A stretch of DNA of 64,000 nt. Source: Trebouxia sp. TZW2008 (taxonomy: Eukaryota; Chlorophyta; Trebouxiophyceae; Trebouxiales; Trebouxiaceae). The notes under the pieces were generated by a model. It had not been told where the DNA came from. It searched no databases and saw only the letters and a program-made list of their open reading frames with translations. Where the stretch lies: positions 124,001 to 188,000 of the forward strand of contig BDIU01000010.1 of assembly GCA_002118135.1 (NCBI GenBank), given 5' to 3'. Position numbers and translations under genes: made by a program. Below are positions 51,001-60,686 of this stretch, one piece after another (the stretch's first letter is position 1; every line of letters begins with the position of its first letter).

Positions 51001-54000
51001 TTTGCCGGAAAGCTGGCAGCCCATGCGCCTCCTGCGGCTGACAAGCAGATTGCAAATACTTGGTGGACACTCAAGGATGACAATAGTGAGTTTCAGGCCT
51101 TGATCATCACTGCATCAGATATTGCCAATTTGCCACAAGCTGGCAGTCCAAATGCCTCATGCAACAGGCAAGCAGACTGCCACTATTCAATGGACACTTA
51201 AGGATGACAACATGTACAGTAAGTTTCAGGCCTTGGTCATAATCTTTGTACGTTAACTCTCTTTGATCTGCAACTGCTTTGATAACCAGGAAAGCTGTCC
51301 TTATATCCAAATTGTCCTCACTCAGAGGTACAATTGGAGTCAGCATGCAGATTGGTTCCCACTTGCATTGTGCCTATATCAAGCAAGTCCTTGTAGCAAT
51401 CATCTTTATACAAGAGAGTCTGTTTTGCCCTGGTCACTTACACTCGAGAAGATCATCATCTGAGCTGGAGACATTCACCCAGCACATCCACATGGGCACC
51501 AATCATTCCTGCTGCAAATTCTGTTCCTGCAGCAAATATGCAATCAAAGGCAGTGCGGCACCTGCAGCCAAGGGCGGCCTTGCAATGCCTCTTTTAGGGT
51601 TGAGACCATGCAATGCAAAGTTGCTGATCAGAAGGTTGTTTGCTGCAGGCTTGACAACAAGAGGCATGCAGAACAGGGTTGAAGGCAGTTTATTGTAATG
51701 CAATCATAGGCAGCTTTGCAAGGGTGCATATGCATGTTTAGACTGTGGGCATGTATCCAAGACACTCACCCAGCACATAGGCACCTTTCAGCCCTATTGC
51801 TTTGCAAGGGTGCATATGAATGTGTAGACTGTGTGCATGTATCAATGACAATCACCCACCACATGGGGACCAATCAATTCTGTTGATTTGCAAAAGTGAA
51901 TGCGCATGCGTAGACTATGTACCAGAGAGACTGCAGGATGCTCCACCAAACATGCTGCAAAGTTCATGCAGCAATCAAGTTATGCGCAAATTTGCACTGT
52001 TAACTGTGAGCTATGTTGTTGCGGCCAATTTGCAGAACATGGCAGCCAAAAGTGAACTCATGTGCAAGTTTGCTTTACTCTTTGTGTGCCATACTGCTGC
52101 AGCCTATACGCAAAACAGAAGTGACCTTCTGCGCAAGATTGCACTCCTGACTGTGTGCTATGTTGCTGCAGCCGTGTTGCAGAGCGTAGCAGCTGCAGTC
52201 AACGCTAGCATCAATGCTTGCTGCAAAATATAAGCAGAAATGAACTTCCGCGCAAGTTTGCACTGCTGACTGCGGGCTATATTGCTGCAGCCATTGTGCA
52301 TAATGTGGCAGCTGGGGTCAACGCCAGCATCAATGCGTGCTGATACATTCAGACAGAAATGAGGTTCTGCGCGAGATGGCACTGCTGATTACAGCTGTTT
52401 GTCATGTTGCTGCAGCCATTGTGCATAATGTGGCAGCTGGGGGTCAGCGCCAGCATCAATGCATGCTACAAAACTCAGGCAGGAGCCCTCTTCTGTGCAA
52501 GTTTGCAGCACTAACTGTGTGCTATGTTGGTGCAGCCATTGCGCAGAATTTTGCAGCGGGGGTCAATGACAGCGTCAATGCAGGAAGTGCCTTGCAAAAT
52601 GGCGACCTTGGAGGTAAGCTAATTTGACTGCAGTGCATTGCATGATTGCACTGCTTGATCCTAGCAAACAGTGGTAATGTATCTAGCAAGAAGCCATACC
52701 ACAAGTGCATACGTTCTGTGAGCCTTGCATGCTGCCTGCAACTGCCGCAACAAATGTAGAGTCACACGGCAGTACATGATAATATACATAAAAACGCACT
52801 ACTTGGGCTCAAAAGCCTTGCTAGGTACACATAGTCACCATGGCAGTAAGCACTGAAAAACAAACATTTGCAGACTGCCATGTGATAGGCACGTGTCCTG
52901 CAATGACTGAAATGGCATAGCATACAGCAAGCACTGCCGGCTTCACCTTACACACACAGCTTCCTTTGCATATCCACTTTGCATATAACATGACTGGTTA
53001 AATGTAATGTAGATCTTTTCAGAAACCCGACAGGGGGCGGACACAGGGCACTACTCCTGATTACAGTACAACAGTCTTTGGTGATAAAAAATAGCCCTGT
53101 TACCTGAAACGGCCCTGTATATGGAGAACAGCCCTGTCACCTGAAACGCACTTGCTTATGGAGAATAAGAATTTGAATGCACCAGTCAGCAACAACAAGA
53201 TTCTCATCCTTCTTTGGTGTTCAAGACTGTGCGGCGTGTTTGCAGGTGCTTACACATACGCCAATCAGACATACCAAACAGTCAATAGCGTGCTTGGTCA
53301 AATTAACAAGACAGGCACAGCTATCACCACGCTATACGGCAACTATGAGAATCCTGAAGCAGCTGAAGAAGAGGATTCGTGCGAGGGGTCTTGGAAAGGA
53401 TGGTAAAGCCTAGCTGTTGTGAGATGCACGCCTGACTGTTCCATCTTTCCATATGTATGGTTCAGGGTTTTAAACCCTGAACCCATAAGTGATGTCAGGT
53501 GTCTGCATCACTGATAACACCTGCATCAGTGTCATGATCGCAGAAATGGCAGGAGCCATATATGCACTGTCTATGCCATGGTTCCTCTGCTCACTACCCT
53601 CAACGTTCTTTTTGCTGTGACTTTGATGGTCTTGATCTCTGACTGTGCATTCAAATTGCAGTCCTCACTCCCCTTGGAAACGGCTGTTAATTGTGTAGCA
53701 CCTGAAGCTGTCCTGAAAGCGCTGTTCAGTTTCTTCTCTGCATGACAAGAGAAGAGAAGACACTGCATATTTGCTGTGCTTTCCTTCCTTTGCTTATCAA
53801 GAAGGTTGTCCTTACACCAAATTGTCCTCACTCAGAGACACCACCACAGTCAGAATGAAGTGCTTGGCTCCCAATTGCCTTCACGATTCTCCTTATATCA
53901 GTGTGCTTGTCAAGAGAACTCATGTGTGCTGTCAGGAGCCCAATTCCCCGTGAGGATTCAGAAGACCATGACCCCCACTCTCCTTATTGTGCTGTTCTGA

Positions 54001-57000
54001 ATTGCTGCTTCACAGAAGAGGTGGTAGATGTGTAAGGGCTTCTCTCCACCTTGTCTCCACATGCTCGCTGCTGCGTAGACCTATGCCTGTCATGCTATTG
54101 CTTCCAACTTCTGTGGGAGGCTGTTTACGTGTTTGGCACACCAGCACGCCAACTGCTCTTGCATGCAGCAGCGACCGCATGCATGCCTGCTCTGTCTGTC
54201 AAGCCCTATCTACACAGCTGGTAACGTCTATTTACAGCAGAGGTGGTGCATGTGTATGGCCTTATTTCCAAACGTGCTTGCTGCTGCATGGACTTGTGCA
54301 TGTGATGTAGTCCCACTCTTCAGATTTGCTGTATTGCATCAACAGCTACTTTTGCCTCAGCCAAGAGCTGAAACCCCTGAGGCAGTGGGATGCGTAAGGC
54401 CTTCTCTTCACACATGCTTGCTGCTGCCTGGACTATTGCATGCTTGTGTATGCAGCGGGTGCATATCCTGTTTATGTATACAAACTTGCTCTCTGGAACT
54501 GATATAGGCACTGTTTCATGCACGTGCATCGACTAGGCGCATACCCTGCACACATTTGAACAATATGAAGTTTATGCTGGCTTGCTGGCGGGCGCTTGAC
54601 TGTCTTCCCTGCTGCTGCAGATGCATTGAGGGGGACCTCTGCACTTCCAGTGCTTATGACTTAGGGTCAGGGGTGAGTTGATGCATGTGTCTTGCCTGTT
54701 CTGCTTTTTACAACATGAATGCAAGCTTGCTGAAGCAATAGTAAGCATGGAAATTGCTGTGCATGCAAGCCATGTGTGCACTTTCATGTTTTCGCATAGA
54801 TGTCACCTGTGCATATGCTATGTCATGCTTAGATCATCACCATCACGTGACTCGTCCATATGTTTACGTACCACAGTGTATGCATGCTGTCACAAAGTGG
54901 TCATTAGGGAGCTCTGCAGTGAATTTTGAGTTGTTTCCGGCCACACCATTCAGAGTGCTCACATGTTGTTGAACTGCAGTTGTTGACCACATTTGGTGGT
55001 GGAGCCGTCAACCCCCACACTCTTCAGGAGGGCATACTAGCTCCTATCATCCTAGACACACGGGTAAGCCTGTGCACACACCCTCTGACATAGAAATTTT
55101 AGCTCAGAAGAGCACTTGATGTTTCCTGAGAAAAAAAAACCAAAATTTTGCAATATGGCTGTGTCTGCCGGGTACTGGAGCATTTGAAAACACATAATCA
55201 GTTTCATGCAAAGTCTGCACGATGAGATGAACAGTGTGGTGTGCCATGTGGGTTTGTCAGGGGCACTTCACTATGTCATAGACTGCCTGAGCTTGATGTC
55301 CACATAGTCATTGCCACTGTATGGCACATTCAATCAGCCTTATTAGCTGGCTCAAGCAGGTACAGTTACTCTCTTCCTCTCTCATGCAGGTTCATGCCAC
55401 CATCCGGCTGTGCCTGCCATTCACTGGAGCCCTTGAGGATACCTTCGTTGGGGACCTAGGCATTGAGCCATGTGGCCTGCACATGGACATGACGTAAGTT
55501 TGTCAACCCCATGACGCAACTTGTGACTCAGAGATTGAGCCATGTGGCTTGCACATGGACATGACATCAGGTCGTCAACCCCACAGCGCATTTTGTGACC
55601 TGGGCATTGAGTCATGTGGCTTGCACATGGGCGTGACATAAGACTGTGACATGACGTAGAAGTGTGCAGTGTTGAAAATCTGAATACCTGTCAATGACGT
55701 GCATGCTGCCTTCACAAGCTTGTGGTCCACTGCATGAGACAGATGTTTCAGGTCATGGTAAACGCACCACTGCTTGTTTGTGAGTTTGCTGCGAGACAGT
55801 TGTTGAAAACCATGGCAAATGCATCGCAGATTGTTCGTGGATTTGCTGCGTGAGACGCTTGTTTCATTTTCATGGTCATTCAGCACTGATTGTTTTTGAA
55901 TGTGCAGGTTCTGGTCCCTGCAGATGCTGTCGCAAGCTTGTGGTCTGCTGCACGAGACAGAAGTTTGATTTCGTAACAAGAGCACCACTATTATTTTTGG
56001 ATTTGCAGGTTCTGGCCTCTGCAGATGCTGTTGCGAGCCACTGCCAATTTACAGTTGGGGGCTGCTGAAGTGGTGAGACTATTCTGTTTGCTTTCTCCCC
56101 ACCTTGCTCACTGTTCCTCATCCCCCCAACCTCCCCCCCCCCCACAGCCCAAATGCATACCGTCTGTACAGTTGGGGGCTGCTGAAGCGGTGCGACTATT
56201 CTATTTTGCCTTTTCCCCACCTTGCCCTGTGCTTTTTCCCCACTGCCCTCCGCCAGACTGCGCATCTTGCAGTGTCATGTTAAGCGCCAAGCATCGTAGG
56301 ACCCAGAAGCTGACCTTAGTCCTGCTACAGGAGGGATGAGTGCTGCTGTTCAGCAGGTCTACTCCATACCAGTGTCTGTTGCAATGTAGCTGTATGTGCA
56401 TTGATTGCCAATTTCTGTATTGTATATCTGTACACACTAGTATTGCCCTGCTGCTGGGGCATATACAAGCCAAATGGCAGTCATGCAACAGTGTTTATAG
56501 TGGCCACTGCTGATGTACGTGATTGATGCGAGAATGTGCATTGCTTCTTGTGACCATGGCGTATGCACTTCGTTGATGTGACAAAATGCACCTGCTACCT
56601 TGCTACAGTGTACAACTGTGCCATTGCAATTGTGCCAGCATTGAGTACCATAGAACATGTATACAGTGCGTTGTTGTGCCATGGACTGGTCCCAAACAAA
56701 AGATGTTTGAGCCAGGTCATCACTTGCAACACAGGCTGAGCACATGATGTGTCATGCTTTGCTGAACTGTGTGCTGCCTGTTGTACATATACATGCATGC
56801 ATGCATACATGTATATGCGCCAACTTAGGCTCAAAGGCCTGGCTAGGTACGCATACTCGCCAAGCAACTGTCGGTAAGCAGCCCAGTGTATTTAAACTGC
56901 ACTGATCAAGAGTGTCACGGCTTCTGTTACAGCAGCAGCAATTGTATGCCTTTTGCGCAACGTAAATGAACCTCATGAGCAGGGTTTCTGCCCTGTCTTG

Positions 57001-58914
57001 TATGCCTGGGCTCATGCTCAAAGTGAACGTCTGACTAGATTGCATAGTGGTTTCAACAATCATAGCCATTACACTTTCTAGCATACATTGCTAGGTGTGT
57101 ACGGCACAAGTCCTGTCTCGCCGGGTTGCGTACTCACTGACAACTGGCAACATGGAGTGCTCACGCATGTGTTGTTCAGTGTGATTTCTTGGACTCTGCA
57201 ACACAGAGATGATACACCTTCAGCATTGGGTGTTATAATGCTGGTGCTGCTGCAGACAGCCTCGCTGTTCTACCAGACTTTGGACGTCTACGATTTTGCA
57301 AAGGTGCCGTCGCTGAAATGTGAGCCCTATCAGCGACTCGCCACTCAGAATGCATGGTCCTTCCAAGTGGGCATTGGGTTCAGCACAACATTGAAAGGTA
57401 GGCTCCTGGGAATCTGTGTGGTTGTACTGGTGCACTGCAAAGCCGGTTTTGTCTGACTTGGTCGTATTGGCCCATTAGACCTGCTATCAGCTCGTTGCAA
57501 TGTTCACACGAAGTAGCATGAGCCTCACAGACTAAGGCTGTTTGCTTTTCCAGATGTGGTGTCTAGCACTCATGTTACATGTATTGCTCAATGTCGTCTT
57601 CGACGGTTTGATGGATCTGAAAGTAGCCTTGGCATGCAATCAACATGTGCAAAGCAATCTGCACTCGTCAACATAGTAGTCTGCTAATCTTTGGAATTGT
57701 GTGAGCTGCCATTGCATCCATCTGCACTCAGTGTGCCACATCGCCGACAGCATGGTTGTCATTGTCAGAATGTGTGCTAAGTTGCCGACAGTATGATTGT
57801 CACTGTCAAAGCTGTTGTGGCTGGTCAACATGGCAATTGACTCATTGATGTAGGGATCATGACTGGTCTTGAAGAACTGTCAGATTGTCATGGGACTTGC
57901 ATGACTCACTCGCTCCCTCGCTCTCTTGCTCTCTCACTCAGTTGCCAAGTTGCTCAATTGCTCGCCCACCCACCTGCCCACCAATGCACTCCCTCCCCCC
58001 CTCCCTCCCTCCCTCCCTCACTCACTCACTCACTCACTCACTCGCTCACTCACTCGCTCACTCACTCACTCACTCACTCACTCACTCACTCACTCACTCA
58101 CTCACTCACACACTCACTCACTCATTCTGAATGACGTGTTTGCGCAGGCATTGTAGCAGATGTGGAAGGTGTGGCAACTGCAGTGGACAGCATCATCAAC
58201 TCTGGCGTCCCCCTTCTAGTAGCTGGAGCAAACTCTTTAGCTCAGGAGGGAGTTGACCTTGGACAAGACTTCAGTGAACTGGGCAATGCTCTTGGTCACC
58301 TAGGAAGTTCATCGCTTCACGATCTCACCACAGCCGCCCTCACTGCTGGTGCACAGATAGGAGGCGCTGCATCCGCAGGTGCACAAGCAGTAGTGAATGC
58401 AATCCCAGCTGTAGCACAAGATGTCGCCAGCGTAGTGGCGCCTGTGGCTCAAGCTGCTGCCAGCACTGTAACAACTGTAGCAAATGAGGCGGCAGACGCA
58501 ATCAATGATGTTCTCCACTTTAGAAGGCGACTCCTGACCCATCCAAACTACCTCAGTGACTTGGACCTTGTTCATGAGCTGAGTCTTACCTCTGAGGGTA
58601 AGGAGACCTTGGCACAGGCCGAGAAAATGTTGCGTCACATTGCGCAGCTCAAGCAGCAGGGTTGGGATGGCACCCATGACCATGCACTTCTGAAGGCAGT
58701 GGACATTGACACAAGCAACATTGTGTTGGACAGGCTGTTCATCGGGCATGACGGCAAGCGCCGCGCGCTACTTGACATTTATGATGATGCTGTTGGTGGT
58801 ATCACAACTGCTATCAACACGGTGGCGTCTGGTGTATTGTACCAACACAACAATCCTCTTGCCTCAGCAGGTTGCGATGACATTGATGTATCTGATGCAT
58901 ACCCAAGCATGTGA
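39086..58914 (+). CDS. Giant secreted LysM-domain glycoprotein (about 26 exons)
   Basis: ATG 39086 starts a signal peptide (hydrophobic SLLQLCTVLLVS, cleavage likely after GVLA). Well-phased exons: 39086-39354, 39484-39675, 40675-40914, 41206-41279, 42215-42942, 44090-44401, 44925-45069. Exon 42215-42942 encodes a long Pro/Thr/Ser/Ala stretch with many N-x-S/T sites. Two LysM domains lie in 46140-46234 (AGDTCQALAQLLGVTEDAL) and 46592-46794 (VDDTCQRVLYAYGL, ending FVCVDG). Later exons include 47017-47151, 47350-47477, about 48545-48716, 48907-48992, 49458-49610, 50659-50804, 52536-52613, 53246-53402, 54980-55063, 55390-55493, 56009-56072, 57256-57397 and 58148-58914, where the stop is. LysM binds GlcNAc-type glycans; the protein probably acts in the wall or matrix. 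Phases are not resolved around 45478-46140, 47477-48545 and 49000-50650, nor between 53402 and 54980, so two genes remain possible. Confidence 0.65.
40184..40745 (+). repeat. Five acceptor-side copies of LysM-gene exon 3
   Basis: Units of about 122 bases have acceptors near 40184, 40306, 40429, 40552 and 40674. Each holds a TTTCAG-type acceptor and the exon start coding approximately STGGDAPQCLGFVPGSTS. Only the last unit continues into the full exon (to 40914). The upstream four continue into an unrelated intronic tail shared among themselves. Confidence 0.85.
41600..41990. repeat. Degenerate gactca/acttga minisatellite
   Basis: Two runs lie within an intron: gacttgagaactt-like (41630-41745), then units of about 25-40 bases containing ctgactcagtgactcaccctaag (41750-41985). 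They are too diverged for a clean period and have no coding potential. Confidence 0.75.
41995..42300 (+). repeat. Two acceptor-side copies of LysM-gene exon 5
   Basis: A GAGTGCAG acceptor followed by codons for YSSAASLIADNQANFIIAAA occurs at about 42010 and again at 42215. The second copy continues into the 728-base exon. The first, with its downstream tail, stays in the intron. Confidence 0.8.
43285..44165 (+). repeat. Eight-copy acceptor array before LysM-gene exon 6
   Basis: Copies start near 43305, 43415, 43505, 43610, 43705, 43815, 43985 and 44078. Each contains a cttgtgcag-like acceptor and the exon start coding approximately IAPA(V/I)xNS(S/T)NPGATLG. Some have lost the AG or gained stops. 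Copies at 43705-43970 and 43975-44160 suggest a second-order duplication of a two-unit block. Only the last (exon from 44090) leads into the full 104-codon exon. Confidence 0.8.
44725..44840 (-). repeat. Dispersed repeat, copy 1
   Basis: This is the reverse complement of the sequence family at 55235-55390 and 61333-61400, sharing the strings ctatgtcatagactgcc and gtcattgcca. It lies in an intron of the LysM gene. Confidence 0.6.
45010..45320 (+). repeat. Donor-side copies of LysM-gene exon 7
   Basis: The exon ends at 45069 (LNISANSLLGVTL, donor GTAACC). A copy of the end plus a GTAAGC donor follows at about 45150-45200 (LNISANYLIGVAV). Flanking intron sequence (aagatgt..aacccca aaaagc) is repeated again near 45245-45320. 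Confidence 0.7.
47950..48560 (+). repeat. Acceptor minisatellite before the exon at 48545
   Basis: About nine units of 60-80 bases lie here. Each has C-rich tract, a gcaatcaatgcag-like acceptor, then ctgggagcc. AG sites fall near 48008, 48090, 48162, 48233, 48304, 48379, 48463 and 48544. The final AG leads into the exon coding AKTCFTQSFDAGAPPP. The pyrimidine-rich strand is the sense strand, as expected for functional branch and acceptor regions. Confidence 0.75.
48720..48800. repeat. Tetranucleotide microsatellite (CTGC then TGTC/CGTC)
   Basis: Uninterrupted ctgc units, then tgtc/cgtc units, begin a few bases after the GTGAAC donor of the exon ending at 48716. Confidence 0.9.
48805..48912 (+). 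repeat. Intronic repeat with ggccttgctaggta core, copy 1
   Basis: Related to 52797-52850 and, over nearly 100 bases, to 56824-56915. The copies share a gaggccttgctaggtac-like core, caccaagcaa, and (48 kb and 56 kb copies) a tail aaactgcaYtgatcaRgagtg. In this copy that tail forms the acceptor of the exon at 48907. Confidence 0.6.
49006..49085 (+). repeat. Perfect 40-base tandem duplication
   Basis: A 40-base unit containing tagtttgattctatgttgcc and gtctatcgtctccgc is present twice, head to tail, with no visible difference. This points to a recent event in an intron. Confidence 0.85.
49270..49925 (+). repeat. Acceptor- and donor-side copies around LysM-gene exon 49458-49610
   Basis: Upstream, a gcttcag-type acceptor plus ggcagagcagtgt occurs at about 49276, 49365 and 49448; the third opens the exon. 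Downstream, the exon end (agcactcccagccaaccaagctcg then GTATGC) is copied near 49635, 49730, 49795 and 49885, with most donors mutated. The exon frame is uncertain: two frames are open across it. Confidence 0.65.
50255..51220 (+). repeat. Copies on both sides of LysM-gene exon 50659-50804
   Basis: Acceptor-side: gcag or gtag, then gctactgctgg, at about 50262, 50503 and 50653. Donor-side: the exon end coding LAAHAPPAADKQ and TLKDDN, then a GTAAGT-like donor, is repeated at about 50870-50946, 51003-51086 and 51131-51219. The true exon is the only stretch with both intact halves. Confidence 0.75.
51970..52560 (+). repeat. Multi-copy acceptor array before LysM-gene exon 52536-52613
   Basis: Units of about 80-120 bases contain gctatgttgctgcag, then ccattgtgcaTaatgtggcagc. 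AGs fall near 52023, 52100, 52170, 52288, 52412 and 52535. The last opens the exon coding IAQNFAAGVNDSVNAGSA. A related but separate repeat (gcaagggtgcatatg with cacccagcacat) occurs at 51700-51870. Confidence 0.75.
52797..52850 (+). repeat. Intronic repeat with ggccttgctaggta core, copy 2
   Basis: A short copy of the family at 48805 and 56824: ggctcaaaagccttgctagg followed by tacacatagtcacca. Confidence 0.55.
55235..55390 (+). repeat. Dispersed repeat, copy 2
   Basis: The longest complete copy of the family also seen at 44725-44840 (minus) and 61333-61412 (plus). It lies in a LysM-gene intron, directly before the exon at 55390, and ends in a ct-rich tract that now serves as the polypyrimidine tract. 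Confidence 0.6.
55430..55645 (+). repeat. Donor-side copies of LysM-gene exon 55390-55493
   Basis: The exon end coding GIEPCGLHMDMT with donor GTAAGT is followed by copies at about 55528-55570 and 55597-55642 (cattgagYcatgtggcttgc cacatgg-like), the last with a GACATAAG remnant. Confidence 0.75.
55690..56190 (+). repeat. Copies on both sides of LysM-gene exon 56009-56072
   Basis: Upstream, ggttctggYccctgcagatg with its acceptor is present at about 55910 and 56009, and the sequence gcaagcttgtggtc..gcacgagacag recurs from 55715. Downstream, the exon end (cagttgggggctgctgaag then GTG) is repeated near 56168-56192. Confidence 0.65.
56824..56920 (+). repeat. Intronic repeat with ggcctggctaggta core, copy 3
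   Basis: Homologous over about 95 bases to 48805-48912, ending actgatcaagagtg. Here the tail does not open an exon. Confidence 0.55.
58009..58127. repeat. (ACTC)n microsatellite, about 115 bases
   Basis: Nearly perfect ctca tetranucleotides sit about 20 bases before the acceptor of the last LysM-gene exon (58148), in the polypyrimidine position. The repeated Ser-Leu-Thr-His open frames across it are artefacts. Confidence 0.95.
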
Positions 58915-59870
58915 ACTCATCATGTGTCAGTAGACGTGATGACCAAAGAGAGCGCCATTCAACCCAGGAGACTAGCAGCGCAATTCCGTGACAGTAGCAA
59001 CATTGTCTGCTTGGTTTTGTCATTGTATATAGCAGCTGGTGTGATATTGCAGTATGGAACAACAGGTACAGCAGCACTGTTGCCTGCATTTCTGCCTCTG
59101 CGCATTTCGGGCTCTGACAGACAGCAATGACTATATTCTTCACAAACCAAGTATACATTGCTGAGTTGGCAGAGTCAGTGCTTTAGCTCTGTATGCATTG
59201 TAGTTAGGCTGAGTCAGTACTCAGTGCAGAGCGCTTTCACGCTTTAGCGCGTGCCACTGGTCACGTTACTGGCCGTCCTCCTTGACAGTATTTAGGCTTT
59301 TGCCAGCAGTGTCTGCTTTTCACAGCTACTGTCATTTGGTAATCTATGCAGTAGAGACGCCTGATAAGGGAGTAGCACAGACAACCCAGCAACATCACCA
59401 GAGCCACATATCCTTGTAAATATCACTTTCACGCAGAAAGTCTCTGTTGCGCTACTCTGAGTCACACTGTGGCAGAGCAAGGTCAGGTTGTTGCAATGTA
59501 CAGCTGTGGCAGAAAGTCTGCACTCAGAAACGATGCTTGCTCAGCAGAACGGCTCGCATGTCATGCATACGCCGAACCGTCGGCGGTGCGGCCACACAGG
59601 ATTAGCCAGGCCTGAAAAGCATACGATCAAAGTGACCGCTACAGCATATAATGTCTGTAGCGCTTGCAGCAATGCGTTGACTGGCATGTCTCTTTAACCT
59701 AGAAAACCTGCTTCAGGGAGGGTGCCCACTTTGCAGCTGTGTGGCACACAAGCAGCATAGGCAAGCAGTCATGGAAGGATGGTCTATGTATACGGCACTA
59801 AGCAGAGCTGCTTCAGATCTCAGCTTAGGCTTCCAGACTTGCCCTGCAGCCATGCATGCATGCATGACAC
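58915..59870. other. Intergenic region after the LysM gene
   Basis: No coding signal or RNA gene is seen. A short frame at 58924-59130 is not protein-like. Confidence 0.5.
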
Positions 59871-60686
59871 ATGCACAGGCACCGCAGGGCCCCATTGCAC
59901 CTGTGCTTTGTGGATCTCAAGTCTGCTTATGACAAGGTGCAGTGGCAGTTGCTGTGGAGCACTCTACATCGGTTGGGCATCCACGCCCAGATGTCAGGCG
60001 CCATCCGATCCCTGTACTCAGACTGCTTGCTGTCCATGAGGATTGCTGGGACGTGTGGAGAGGCGCAGTCCCCAGCCATGGGGCTGCGCCAGGGTTGCCC
60101 TCTCAGCGCAACCCTATTCGGTCTGTTCATTGATGGCCTGCATCATCACCTGGAGTCTTGTGTGCCTTCTGCTGGAATTGAGCTTCGCGGCATGCGCCTC
60201 AGGGAGCTCGTCTATGCTGATGACATTTGCTTGCTGGCAGCCAGTGCTGAGGATCTGCAAGCTTTGGTTGATGCTTTGGCTGCTTACCTTGGCGCATTGC
60301 GCATGGAGGTCAGCGCCCCAAAAAGCAAGGTCATGTCACTTTTCACCGAGGAGGTCGCAGTCACCTCAATCACATTTGGGGTGAGGAGGTTGACACTTCC
60401 AAGTACCTGGGCTTGCACTTTCATGCCTCTGGAGACATTGTACACCTGATCCGGCCTATCAAAGAAAAAGCAGCTGGCTCTTGGGCGGCTGTACAGCGCC
60501 GTCACTCCCTCTTGCAGTGCAGGGAAACACTGTCAACATCCAGTTGCAACTGTTGCAATCTATGTTGGTACCTGCCTTGCACTATGGCTGTGAGATTTGG
60601 GGTATGCACAGTCCTAGCGGGCTCAGCTCAGCAAGCTCGTCTTGACATGCAACAGCTTTATGATTATTATCTTAGGGCCATTTGCG
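59871..60686 (+). mobile_element. Broken non-LTR retrotransposon reverse transcriptase fragment
   Basis: The plus-strand frame contains reverse transcriptase blocks in order: CFVDLKSAYDKVQW (first catalytic Asp), GLRQGCPLSATLFGLF, LVYADDICLLA (catalytic YADD) and SAPKSKVMS. Near 60378 the frame shifts; the next frame continues with DTSKYLGLHF. A second shift near 60520 is needed to reach LVPALHYGCEIWG, the usual block after the palm. The endonuclease end and 3' end are absent, and the fragment enters the N gap. This is a LINE-type element by these motifs; the clade cannot be assigned. Confidence 0.85.

Noticed and set aside
57859..58156. Open frames coding long Ser-Leu-Thr-His runs
   Set aside because: All are translations of the (ACTC)n microsatellite.
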